This document shows, one piece after another, positions 56,145 to 64,000 of a stretch of DNA of 64,000 nt. The stretch is from Zoogloea sp. LCSB751. Lineage in GTDB: Bacteria; Pseudomonadota; Gammaproteobacteria; Burkholderiales; Rhodocyclaceae. The stretch is taken from positions 186,001-250,000 of the forward strand of contig NZ_MWUM01000004.1 in the NCBI RefSeq assembly GCF_002028455.1. Reading direction: 5' to 3'. How positions within the stretch are numbered: position 1 is the first letter of the stretch; each line of letters starts with the position of its first letter. Under the pieces are notes generated by a model that had not been told where the DNA came from, ran no database searches, and was given only the letters and a program-made list of their open reading frames with translations. The position numbers and the translations under genes were made by a program.

Positions 56145-56828
56145 CTACTCCAGCGCCGCCAGCAAGGTGCTGGAATCGGCCACCGCGCCGAACACTCCGC
56201 CCTGCATCTTGATCATCTTGAGCGCCGCCAGGTGGTTGCCATGGTCGGTGGCGCCGCAGCAGTCCTCCAGCAGCAGGCACTCGAAGCCCATGTCGTTGGC
56301 GTCGCGCATGGTGGTGTGCACGCACACGTCGGTGGTGATGCCGGTCAGGATGATGTTGCGGATACCCCGCGTGCGCAGGATCAGCTCCAGGTCGGTGGCG
56401 TAGAACGAGCCCTTGCCCGGTTTGTCGATGACCACCTCGCCGGGCAGCGGCGCCAGCTCGGGAATGATCTCCCAGCCCGGCTCGCCGCGTACCAGGATGC
56501 GCCCGCAGGGCCCGGCGTCGCCGATGCCGGCGCCGATGCGCCGGGAGCGCCAGCGCTTGTTGGGCGGCAGGTCGGCCAGATCCGGACGGTGCCCCTCGCG
56601 GGTATGGATGATGAAGAAGCCCAGGCTGCGCAGACGCGCCAGCACCGCCTTGATCGGCTCGATCGGCGCGCGGGTCAGGGACAGGTCGTAACCCATCTTG
56701 TCCACGTAGCCGCCGACGCCGCAGAAGTCGGTCTGCATGTCGATGATGATCAGCGCGGTGTTGGCCGGCGTCAGGTCGCCGTTCCAGGGCCAAGGATAGG
56801 GATCGGCTTCGAGGTGGAAAGCGGTCAT
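56145..56828 (-). CDS. biuH: Biuret amidohydrolase
   Basis: A 227-residue isochorismatase-fold hydrolase converting biuret to allophanate and ammonia. The triad Asp30 (IIDMQTDF), Lys136 ([13 protein letters not shown]) and Cys169 ([10 protein letters not shown]) has the same spacing (106 and 139 residues from Asp) as the Rhizobium enzyme, from memory. Diagnostic segments include [17 protein letters not shown] and [16 protein letters not shown]. The start at 56828 follows AGGAG by eight bases. It sits between the ABC ATPase and permease genes. Confidence 0.9.
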   Translation of the reverse strand: MTAFHLEADPYPWPWNGDLTPANTALIIIDMQTDFCGVGGYVDKMGYDLSLTRAPIEPIKAVLARLRSLGFFIIHTREGHRPDLADLPPNKRWRSRRIGAGIGDAGPCGRILVRGEPGWEIIPELAPLPGEVVIDKPGKGSFYATDLELILRTRGIRNIILTGITTDVCVHTTMRDANDMGFECLLLEDCCGATDHGNHLAALKMIKMQGGVFGAVADSSTLLAALE

Positions 56829-56859
56829 GCTTGAAGCTCCTGCCAGGGTTGTCATGGAT

Positions 56860-57795
56860 TCAGCGCTGGGTGAAGGACAGCTCGCCGGGCGCGCCGGCCA
56901 GGGTCTGCCCCGGCGTCCAGCTGGCCGCCATCAGGGCCAGGGTCAGCACATAGGGCGCCGCGTTGAAGAGGTAGTAGCCGGCCGTGATGCCCTGCGACTG
57001 CAAGGCGGGGCCGAGGGCACCGGCAGCGCCGAACAGCAGTGCCGCCAGCGCACAGCGCAGCGGATTCCAGCGGGCGAAGATAACCAGCGCCACCGCCATC
57101 AGCCCCTGCCCGCTGGACAGGCCTTCGTTCCAGCTGCCCGGGTAATAGAGGGACAGAAAGGCACCGCCGACGCCGGCCAGGAAACCGCCGGCCGCCGTCG
57201 CCCCGATACGGATCGGCACCACCGGGTAGCCCAGCGCCCGCGCCGCCGCCGCGTTGTCACCGACCAGGCGTAGCGCCAGCCCCCAGCGGCTCGCCCGGAA
57301 GGCCCAGTGCAGCAGGCCCGCCAGCGCCAGCCCGACGGGCAGCAGCACGTTGATGCGCAGTGCCGAGCGGATCTGTTCATCGTCGCTCCACGCCCCCAGT
57401 TCCACGGACGGCAGCATCGGCGCCTGGGGCTGGATCAGCGGCTTGCCGAGGAAGAAGGCCAGCCCAGTGCCAAACAGCATCAGCGCGATGCCGACGGCGA
57501 TGTCATTCACCTTGGGCAGTGAACACAGGCCACCGTGCAACAGCCCCATCAGCACCCCGCACAGCCCGGCGGCCAGCACGCCCAGCCACGGCGAGCCGGT
57601 GAGCAGCGAAACGCCGTAGCCACCCATCGCACCCAGCACCAGCGTGCCCTCCAGGCCCAGGTTGATGCGCCCGGATTTCTCGGTGATGCATTCCCCGAGG
57701 CTGACGAACAGGAAGGGCGTGCTGACCCGCAGGGCGCCGCCCAGCAGGGCCAGCGCAAGACTGCCGAAGGCCAGACCGTCAGTGGTTTCAGACAC
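56860..57795 (-). CDS. ABC permease, BMP-type importer (subunit 2)
   Basis: A 311-residue membrane protein of the RbsC/NupQ type with the cytoplasmic coupling motif [20 protein letters not shown] and later [20 protein letters not shown]. It starts with GTG at 57795, supported by AAAGGAG six bases upstream and by an 8-bp overlap with the preceding permease. The substrate is inferred to be biuret or a related ureide from context. Confidence 0.9.
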   Translation of the reverse strand: MSETTDGLAFGSLALALLGGALRVSTPFLFVSLGECITEKSGRINLGLEGTLVLGAMGGYGVSLLTGSPWLGVLAAGLCGVLMGLLHGGLCSLPKVNDIAVGIALMLFGTGLAFFLGKPLIQPQAPMLPSVELGAWSDDEQIRSALRINVLLPVGLALAGLLHWAFRASRWGLALRLVGDNAAAARALGYPVVPIRIGATAAGGFLAGVGGAFLSLYYPGSWNEGLSSGQGLMAVALVIFARWNPLRCALAALLFGAAGALGPALQSQGITAGYYLFNAAPYVLTLALMAASWTPGQTLAGAPGELSFTQR

Positions 57796-58822
57796 GGCGG
57801 ACTCCTTTCCGGTTGAGAGTTTCGAAAGCCAGCAGCGCCACGAACAGCGCGCCCTGCAACACCAGCACGGCGGCGTCGGGCAGATCCAGGCGCCGCTGCA
57901 GCAGGCTGCCGGACGCCCCGATGCCACCCACCAGGATGGCCCCGGCGACGATGCCCAGCGGGTTGTGGCGGGCGGCGAAGGACACCAGGATGCCGGCGTA
58001 GCCGTAACCCGCCAGCAGCGAGGCGTTGGCGCTGCCATGCACCGCAGCCACTTCGAGCATCCCCGCCACGCCGGCCGCGCCGCCGCCGAGGAAGCAGGCC
58101 GCGATCAGCAGCGTACCGACCGGCAGGCCGGCCATCAGCGCCACCCGCGGATTGCCGCCGACGACGCCGACCGAGAAGCCGAACACCGTACGCCGCAACA
58201 GGAACCACGCCGCCGTGCAGGCCAGCACGCCCCACACCAGGCCCCAATGCACTTCCAGGCCCGGCAGCAGACCGATCAGCACCGCCTCGGGCAGCGGCGG
58301 CGTCGAAGGCTTGTTGAGGCTGGCCGGATCGCGCAAGACGCCTTCGACCAGAAAATTGAACAACGCGATGCCGATGTAGGAGAGCAGCAGGCTGGAGATG
58401 GTCTCGTTGATGCCCCGCACGTGGCGCAGCCAGGCCGACGCTGCGATCCACGCCCCACCGGCCACGAAGCCCGCCAGCGCCATCAGCAGCTGCACCGGCA
58501 GGGCCGGCCAGCCGGCGGTCAGGGACGGCACCATCGCCGCGGCAAGCGCGCCCAGCGCCAACGCCCCTTCCCCGCCGATGATCACCAGCCCGGCGCGGGC
58601 CGGCAGGGCCACACAGAGCGCGGTTAGCATCAGCGGCGCGGCGCGCGCCAGGGTGTTCTGCCACGCGAAGGCCGAACCGAAGGCGCCCTCCACCACCAGC
58701 CCCAGCGCCTCCGGCGCCTCGAAGCCCTGGGCCGCCAGGAAGGCCGCGAACAGCAGTGCGGCTGCCAACGCCGCGGCAGTAAAGGGCGCCAGCGGCGCAA
58801 CGGCGTGCATGACCCGGTTCAT
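57788..58822 (-). CDS. ABC permease, BMP-type importer (subunit 1)
   Basis: A 344-residue permease of the NupP type, with LVIIGGEGALALGALAAAMV and WLRHVRGINETISSLLLSYI as the recognised motifs. The start at 58822 has GGAGG five bases upstream; it begins 15 bp after the binding-protein stop. Confidence 0.9.
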   Translation of the reverse strand: MNRVMHAVAPLAPFTAAALAAALLFAAFLAAQGFEAPEALGLVVEGAFGSAFAWQNTLARAAPLMLTALCVALPARAGLVIIGGEGALALGALAAAMVPSLTAGWPALPVQLLMALAGFVAGGAWIAASAWLRHVRGINETISSLLLSYIGIALFNFLVEGVLRDPASLNKPSTPPLPEAVLIGLLPGLEVHWGLVWGVLACTAAWFLLRRTVFGFSVGVVGGNPRVALMAGLPVGTLLIAACFLGGGAAGVAGMLEVAAVHGSANASLLAGYGYAGILVSFAARHNPLGIVAGAILVGGIGASGSLLQRRLDLPDAAVLVLQGALFVALLAFETLNRKGVRRV

Positions 58823-58837
58823 GGCGGCCTCCATGGC

Positions 58838-59962
58838 TCAGACCTGCCCTATCACGCCGTCGACCAGGTAGTTCATGCTCTCCAGCAAAGGGTCCTGCTG
58901 GCCGAGCACCTTGCCGGCGGCAATCACTGTCTTGCCGGTGTTATCCACCAGCGGCCCCTTGAAGATCGGGAAATCACCCTTCAGCATCGCCGCCTTGACC
59001 GCCTCGGACTTCTTCTTCGCTTCGGCCGACACCGCCGGCCCGAAGGGCGATGGCTTGACGAAGCCGTCCTTCAGCCCGCCGCGCAGGAAATTGACCATCG
59101 GCTTGCCGTCGAGGGTCGCCTTGACGATCTGCGTATACGGTGTCTGCCAGTCCCACTCGGCGCCGGTCAGGTAGCCCTTGGGTGCCAGGCGGGCCTGGCT
59201 GGCGTGGTAGCCACAGCTGTACACGCCGCGGCGCTCGGCGGTCTCGACGATGACCTTGGGGCTATCCACGTGACAGGTCAGCACATCCACGCCCTGGTCG
59301 ATGAGGCTGTTGGCGGCCTCGGCCTCCTTGACCGGCAGCGACCAGTCGCCAGTGAAGATCACTTTCACCGTCGCCTTCGGGTCCACCGAACGCGCACCGA
59401 GCAGGAAGGCGTTGATGTTGCGCAACACCTGCGGAATCGGCTTGGCGGCGATGAAACCGAGTTTCTTGCTCTTGCTCGCCGAGGCCGCGGCGATGCCGTC
59501 GAGGTACTGGCACTCGTCGATGTAACCGAAGAAGCTGCCGACGTTCTTCGGGTGCTTGCCCGCGGTCCACAGCCCGCCGCAGTGGGCGAAGCGCACGTTC
59601 GGGTATTTCTCGGCCATCTTCAGCACATGGGGATCGAAGTAACCGAAGGAGGTGGCGAAGATCAGGGAGGCCTTGTCCTGGTTGATCATCGCCTCCATGG
59701 TCTTCTGCACGGCCACCGTCTCCGGCACCTTCTCTTCCTCCACCACCTTCACGCCGGGCATCTTCTTGAGGGCTGCGACCGCCTGGGCCTGGGCCTGGTT
59801 GTAGCCGAAGTCGTCCCGCGGGCCGACATAGATCACGCCGACCACCAGCTTGTCGGCCGCGCCGGCCAGACCGATGCCGAAGGGCAAGGCGCTGGCGGCG
59901 GCGCCGGTACCGAGAATGCGGAGGATGTCGCGGCGGCCGGCGGAGAAACGGGTTTGAGCCAT
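58838..59962 (-). CDS. BMP family ABC substrate-binding protein
   Basis: A 374-residue binding protein of the BmpA/Med family: KLVVGVIYVGPRDDFGYNQA, then FATSFGYFDPHVLKMAEKYP and FIAAKPIPQVLRNINAFLLG. The N terminus has GRRDILR before a hydrophobic stretch ending LAGAA, a possible Tat signal. Family members bind purine nucleosides or related heterocycles; here, between allophanate hydrolase and biuret hydrolase genes, biuret or a ureide is the likelier ligand. Confidence 0.88.
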   Translation of the reverse strand: MAQTRFSAGRRDILRILGTGAAASALPFGIGLAGAADKLVVGVIYVGPRDDFGYNQAQAQAVAALKKMPGVKVVEEEKVPETVAVQKTMEAMINQDKASLIFATSFGYFDPHVLKMAEKYPNVRFAHCGGLWTAGKHPKNVGSFFGYIDECQYLDGIAAASASKSKKLGFIAAKPIPQVLRNINAFLLGARSVDPKATVKVIFTGDWSLPVKEAEAANSLIDQGVDVLTCHVDSPKVIVETAERRGVYSCGYHASQARLAPKGYLTGAEWDWQTPYTQIVKATLDGKPMVNFLRGGLKDGFVKPSPFGPAVSAEAKKKSEAVKAAMLKGDFPIFKGPLVDNTGKTVIAAGKVLGQQDPLLESMNYLVDGVIGQV

Positions 59963-59988
59963 GGTTGTTCTCTCTTTCGTTGGGGGGT

Positions 59989-61815
59989 TCAGGACAAGGT
60001 CGGGTCGGCAAGACGCGCCGCCGCGTGTAGATGCGTGCGCCAGCCACCGCTGGCGGAAATATCCTGGGCGCCGGTCAGGGCCACGCCCTCGCAGATGAAG
60101 CCCTTCACCTGCCGGCCGTCGGCGAGGATCAGCGTGCCGATGCCCAGCGGCGGCGGAATCTCGGCGACGAAGCTGCCGAACAGACGCAGCGGCATCTCCC
60201 ACACCTCCACTTCGATGGCGTGCCCCGCCCCGCTCACCCGTTCGAGCCCGGGCTTGGGCGGCACGGTGCCGGGCAGCGCGTGCAGACGGTAGAGCGGCGC
60301 GGTGCGCGTCGTTTCCACCAGGCGGGCGGCCCGTTCGAGGAGCTGCCAGTTGAGCGGCAGACCGCTCAGATGAGCGCCGACCACGGCCACCTGCACGGTG
60401 GCCTCCCGCGGCGGCAGGGCCGGCAAGGGCTGTTCACGGCGCGGCGGCTCCGCGACGGTCAGGCCGAGCCGCCGATGCAGGACGCGCTCCCAGCAACGCG
60501 CAGTTTCCGCCAGCAGATGATCGGCGCCGGACGGCCCGATCAGGGTCACACCCGCCGGCAGGCCGTCGCCGCGGAACGGCCCCGGCATGGCCAGCGCCGA
60601 CAGGCCGAGGAGATTGACGAAATTGGTGTAGCGCCCCAGCCAGGCATTGCGCTCGATGGGCTGCTGAGCGATCTCGCGCCGCGTGAAGTGGGTCGGTGCG
60701 GTTGGCACCAGCAGCACGTCCACCTGCTCGAAGACCCGGTGGCAGGCAGGCGCCAGCTCGTCCAGCCGATAGCGTCCGCGAAAGGCGTCGGCGGCGGACT
60801 GGGTGTCGGCGCGGCCGATGATCGAGGCCACGATCGGATCGAGGCTGGCGTGCGGCGTGTCGAGAAAGCTGCCCAGTGCGGCCCGCCGTTCTGCGATCCA
60901 CGGTCCGTCGTAGAGCAGCGTCGCCACCGCATGGAAGGGCGTCAGGTCCACCTCCTTCAGACTCACGCCGGGCAGGCACTGCACCGCGCCAAGTGCAGCC
61001 TCGAAGGCCGTCCAGGCCCGTGCATCGAGTTCGCCCTGCAGCCCCACCGGCACGCCCACCACCAGACCACGGGGTTTGAGCCCGCGGGCGGGAACCGCCC
61101 CATCCGCAGTAACAGACAGCACCTGCCAGGCATCCGCAACGGTGTGGGCAAAGATCGACACGCAATCCAGGCTGCGGCAGGCCGGCACCACGCCGCCGGT
61201 GCCGACGAGGCCTGGCGTCGGCTTGAGCCCGACCAGGTTGCAGAAGCCCGCCGGCACCCGGCCCGACCCGGCCGTATCGGTGCCAAGCGCGAAAGCCACG
61301 TGCCCGAGGGCGGTCGCTGCGGCCGAACCGGAACTCGAACCACCGGAGATGTAGTCCGGGTGGAAGGGATTGCACACCGTGCCGTAGGGCGAACGGGTGC
61401 CGACCAGGCCGGTGGCAAACTGATCGAGGTTGGTCTTGCCCAGCGCAATGGCACCGGCCTCTTCGAGGCGTCGCACCGCGTCGGCGGAATACTCCGCCAG
61501 GTAGGCGAACTCGCGGCAGGCGGCGGTGGTCCTGAAGCCGGCCACGTCGATGTTGTCCTTCACCGCAAAGGGCACACCGAGCAGCGGTTGCCGGGCCAGG
61601 GCAGCGTCCGGGTCGGCCAGCAGACTGGCATCCATTGCCGCCAGCCGTTCGCGCAGGTCTCCCTGGGATGCGACGCTGATCCAGATGGCCGGATCGTCGG
61701 CGGCGGCGATCCGTGCCAGCAGCGCCCGGATCAATCCGCCGGGCAGAAAGCGACCGCTCCGGTAGCTCTCGAGCAGGTAATCGATGGTCAATACACGCGG
61801 CAGACTGGCATTCAC
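59989..61815 (-). CDS. atzF: Allophanate hydrolase
   Basis: A 608-residue amidase-signature enzyme hydrolysing allophanate to CO2 and ammonia. The Ser-cisSer-Lys triad is Lys86 (FAVKDN), Ser160 (ISGGSSSGSAA) and Ser184 (GTDTAGSGRVPAG), matching AtzF spacing (74 and 98 residues). The C-terminal domain (about 465-608) is the AtzF-type extension. A GTG start at 61815 gives the family length, but no clear ribosome site is visible. It is the first gene after the operator at 61.83-61.86 kb. Confidence 0.92.
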   Translation of the reverse strand: MNASLPRVLTIDYLLESYRSGRFLPGGLIRALLARIAAADDPAIWISVASQGDLRERLAAMDASLLADPDAALARQPLLGVPFAVKDNIDVAGFRTTAACREFAYLAEYSADAVRRLEEAGAIALGKTNLDQFATGLVGTRSPYGTVCNPFHPDYISGGSSSGSAAATALGHVAFALGTDTAGSGRVPAGFCNLVGLKPTPGLVGTGGVVPACRSLDCVSIFAHTVADAWQVLSVTADGAVPARGLKPRGLVVGVPVGLQGELDARAWTAFEAALGAVQCLPGVSLKEVDLTPFHAVATLLYDGPWIAERRAALGSFLDTPHASLDPIVASIIGRADTQSAADAFRGRYRLDELAPACHRVFEQVDVLLVPTAPTHFTRREIAQQPIERNAWLGRYTNFVNLLGLSALAMPGPFRGDGLPAGVTLIGPSGADHLLAETARCWERVLHRRLGLTVAEPPRREQPLPALPPREATVQVAVVGAHLSGLPLNWQLLERAARLVETTRTAPLYRLHALPGTVPPKPGLERVSGAGHAIEVEVWEMPLRLFGSFVAEIPPPLGIGTLILADGRQVKGFICEGVALTGAQDISASGGWRTHLHAAARLADPTLS

Positions 61816-61827
61816 GATAAGCACCCA

Positions 61828-61855
61828 AACTTGGATACAAGACAGAATCCAAGTT
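61828..61855. promoter_or_regulatory. Operator upstream of the biuret operon
   Basis: A perfect 9-bp inverted repeat, AACTTGGAT (61828-61836) and ATCCAAGTT (61847-61855), with a 10-bp centre, located 13 bp before the predicted GTG start of atzF. The GntR protein encoded at the far end of the same operon is the natural candidate to bind it. Confidence 0.72.
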
Positions 61856-62078
61856 AGCAGCATGTATGCCAGTTAAATCGCCTTCAGCCGCCCTATAAAA
61901 ATCATGGGCTTAGCGAAACACACGAAATGGCACCCCATGCGGCGTTGCACCATCAACGGGACAATTCCGAAACCAGGCACGCTCCCGGTGCATTTCAGCG
62001 CCATACCCACCGCCGTAGCCCACCGGACAGGCGTAAGATTCGGCCCCCTGAATCCACCCGCCATCACAGGAGTTGCCC

Positions 62079-63407
62079 ATGCGCCGCCTGAGCACTGCCA
62101 GCAGCCGTCGCGACCTCCTCATCCTCGCCCTGCCGGCCATTGCGGTGGTCATCGCTGCCTTCGCACTGGCCTGGCAGTTCGTGCGGCCGGCGCCGCCGAA
62201 GAAGATCGTCATCAGCACCGGGGCCGTCGGCGGCGCGTACCAGTTCTTCGGCGAACACTACAAGGCGAAGCTGGCTCAGGAAGGCATCGAGGTCGAGCTG
62301 CGGCCGTCCACCGGCGCCGTCGAGAACCTTATGCGCCTCAAGACCGACGACAGCGTGGACGCGGGCTTCGTACAGGGCGGCATCGCCAACGAGCCGGAAT
62401 CCGAAGATCTGGCCACCCTCGGCAGCATGTACCTGGAACCGGTGTGGGTCTTCCACCGGGGCAAGGACGACTACCAGCGCCTGACCCAATTGAAGGGCAA
62501 GAAGATCGCCGTCGGCGTGCAAGGCAGCGGTGCCCAGCTCTTCGCGCTGCAGCTGCTGTCGGCCAACGGCTTCGCCACCCACGACCCGACGCTGGTGGCC
62601 ATCGGCGGCATGGAGGCGGTGGACGCCCTCAAGCGCGGCGACGTGGAGGCCTTCTTCGTGGTCGGCGCGCCGCAGGCGCCGGTGGTGGACGCCCTGCTCC
62701 ACACGGAAGGCATCAAGCTGCTCGACTTTGTCCAGGCGGAAGGCTACGTACGCCACTTTCCGCACCTGCTGACGGTCACCCTGCCCCGCGGCGCCATCGA
62801 CATCGCCAACGACCGGCCGGCCAGGGACATCCACCTGCTCGCCGCCACCGCCAACCTGGTGGTCAAGGCCGACATCCATCCAGCCATCGTCACCCTGCTG
62901 CTCAAGCACGCCCGCGAGATCCACAGTACGCCTGGCCTGCTGCAAGCCGCCGGGGCCTTCCCGACGCCGCAGGATCATTCGCTGCCGCTGCACCCATCGG
63001 CACGCCGCTTCTACGACAGCGGCCCGCCCTTCCTGCAACGCTACCTGCCGTTCTGGCTGGCCGTACTGATCGACCGCCTGATCGTGATGCTGCTACCGCT
63101 GGTCGCGGTCGTCATTCCCCTTTCCAAGGTGCTGCCGGGTATCTACAACTGGCGTATCCGCTCGCGTATCTACCGCTGGTACGGGGAGCTGAAGTACCTG
63201 GAGAACGAGCTCGACCAGGTGCCCTCCGCCGCCCACGACCCGGACGCCATCGACGCCTTCATCGTGCGCCTCGACCGCATCGAGCAGCGCGCGCTGCACC
63301 GCAAACTGCCGCTGGCCTTCAGCACCGAGCTGTACACCCTGCGCGAACATATCGCGCTGGTACGCAGCCGCCTGCAGCGGCTTGCGGAAACTGCCACAGA
63401 ACGTTGA
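62079..63407 (+). CDS. TAXI family TRAP solute receptor with C-terminal membrane segment
   Basis: A 442-residue protein. TM1 at about 14-35 anchors it, then a TAXI-type binding domain (IVISTGAVGGAYQFFGEHY, ELRPSTGAVENLMRL) covers about 40-310, followed by one or two further membrane spans (about 325-355) and a cytoplasmic basic/coiled tail. TAXI receptors feed TRAP permeases; no TRAP permease gene is present, so it may act as a membrane-bound sensor or with a distant permease. AGGAG precedes the ATG. Confidence 0.85.
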   Translation: MRRLSTASSRRDLLILALPAIAVVIAAFALAWQFVRPAPPKKIVISTGAVGGAYQFFGEHYKAKLAQEGIEVELRPSTGAVENLMRLKTDDSVDAGFVQGGIANEPESEDLATLGSMYLEPVWVFHRGKDDYQRLTQLKGKKIAVGVQGSGAQLFALQLLSANGFATHDPTLVAIGGMEAVDALKRGDVEAFFVVGAPQAPVVDALLHTEGIKLLDFVQAEGYVRHFPHLLTVTLPRGAIDIANDRPARDIHLLAATANLVVKADIHPAIVTLLLKHAREIHSTPGLLQAAGAFPTPQDHSLPLHPSARRFYDSGPPFLQRYLPFWLAVLIDRLIVMLLPLVAVVIPLSKVLPGIYNWRIRSRIYRWYGELKYLENELDQVPSAAHDPDAIDAFIVRLDRIEQRALHRKLPLAFSTELYTLREHIALVRSRLQRLAETATER

Positions 63408-63425
63408 AAGTCCAATTGATACACT

Positions 63426-63460
63426 CGTAGCGCCGGTTGCCATCCGGCGCCGGCGCTACG
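63426..63460. repeat. Intergenic hairpin before xpt
   Basis: An 11-bp perfect inverted repeat, CGTAGCGCCGG (63426-63436) and CCGGCGCTACG (63450-63460), lies in the 69-bp gap between the TAXI gene and xpt. It has no T run, so it is more like a REP-type element than a terminator. Confidence 0.6.
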
Positions 63461-63476
63461 CATAACGAGCCACACC

Positions 63477-64000
63477 ATGAGCCCCCATCTCGATCTCACC
63501 GCCCCCTACGCCCCGCTGGTCCGCCGCATCGAAAAGGAAGCCACCGTCGAGAACGGCCAGATCCTGCGCATCGACCACTTCCTGAACCACCGCATCGAGC
63601 CGGCCTTCATCTTCGAGCTGGCCCACGAACTGGCGCGACGCCTGTCCTTCTTCCAGCCCAACGTGATCCTCACCGCCGAGGCGAGCGGCATCGCGCCGGC
63701 GCTGATCGTCGCCCAGGCCCTCAGCGTGCCGCTGGTGTATGCCAAGAAGTACTCGCCGCAGGTGGAGGCGCCGGCCATCTCGCGGGTCATTCCGTCGCCG
63801 ACCAAGGGTGGCCACACCCGGCTGGTGATCTCCCAGCGCTACATCAAGCCCGGCCAGCGGATCGTGATCGTGGACGACTTCCTCGCCAACGGCCGCACCG
63901 CCACCGCGCTGATCGACATGGTGCGGGAAGCCGGTGCCGAGGTGCTGGGTGCCGGCTTCGTGGTGGAAAAGCGCTTCAAGCAGGGCCGCGAGCACATCGA
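63477..64000 (+). CDS. xpt: Xanthine phosphoribosyltransferase, N-terminal part
   Basis: The first 174 codons are present; the 3' end is beyond the window. The start (LVRRIEKEATVENGQILRID), FLNHRIEPAFIFELA, EASGIAPALIVA and the PRPP-binding VIVDDFLANGRTA (about 130-142) match Xpt. It converts xanthine and PRPP to XMP in purine salvage. It is not read in the window's last stop, so length cannot be checked. Confidence 0.92.
   Translation, partial: MSPHLDLTAPYAPLVRRIEKEATVENGQILRIDHFLNHRIEPAFIFELAHELARRLSFFQPNVILTAEASGIAPALIVAQALSVPLVYAKKYSPQVEAPAISRVIPSPTKGGHTRLVISQRYIKPGQRIVIVDDFLANGRTATALIDMVREAGAEVLGAGFVVEKRFKQGREHI

Overview
The window reads as a chromosomal segment of a high-GC betaproteobacterium, most likely a Rhodocyclales member of the Azoarcus/Aromatoleum/Thauera type. 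That placement is inferred from dense aromatic-acid and phenylpropanoid catabolism, a PEP-CTERM protein behind a sigma-54 site, a CydP-type bd oxidase operon and GC-rich codon use. No rRNA gene or marker is present to prove the genus.

Layout. (1) 1-4 kb: the tail of a zeta-GST isomerase, an aromatic-acid/H+ symporter, a decayed PLP-dependent sulfur amino acid enzyme, and a divergent siderophore-interacting protein/MarR pair with clear operators. (2) 4.2-7.3 kb: cydPABX (minus strand), with cydB carrying a frameshift. (3) 7.7-8.1 kb: three identical tRNA-Arg(ACG) genes in a perfect 164-bp tandem repeat. (4) 8.3-12 kb: an orphan Rieske ferredoxin, a PobR-like AraC regulator, pobA and a NahR-like LysR. 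(5) 12.2-18.9 kb: a type VI secretion delivery cassette, VgrG - Tle3 phospholipase - Tla3 adaptor - PAAR, with no visible immunity gene. (6) 18.9-20.3 kb: a LysE exporter and a PEP-CTERM protein. (7) 20.3-36.8 kb: a co-oriented cluster for CoA-dependent beta-oxidation of p-coumarate/ferulate-type acids. It holds a CoA-transferase, acyl-CoA dehydrogenase, porin, 4-hydroxybenzoyl-CoA-type thioesterase, SDR, thiolase, enoyl-CoA hydratase, CoA ligase and a branched-chain-type ABC importer, with a divergent HTH-TetR regulator. Its predicted product, 4-hydroxybenzoate, is the substrate of PobA at 10 kb. (8) 37-48.8 kb: signalling genes (Cache-PAS-GGDEF; FIST plus histidine kinase; response regulator plus large histidine kinase) around a LysR gene and acnB. 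(9) 49-52.6 kb: small housekeeping genes (YchJ-like, S4, YkgJ-like, SEC-C, TrmB-like, DusC). (10) 52.7-61.8 kb: a nitrogen-scavenging operon with biuret hydrolase, allophanate hydrolase, a second isochorismatase-fold hydrolase, an AtzH/HpxZ-like protein, a BMP-type ABC importer and a GntR regulator. (11) 62-64 kb: a membrane-anchored TAXI receptor and the start of xanthine phosphoribosyltransferase.

The genes most likely to repay study are the T6SS cassette without an immunity gene, the biuret operon with its unusual importer and operator, the HTH-TetR fusion controlling the phenylpropanoid cluster, and the FIST/kinase pair. All family assignments are from reading motifs; no database search was run.
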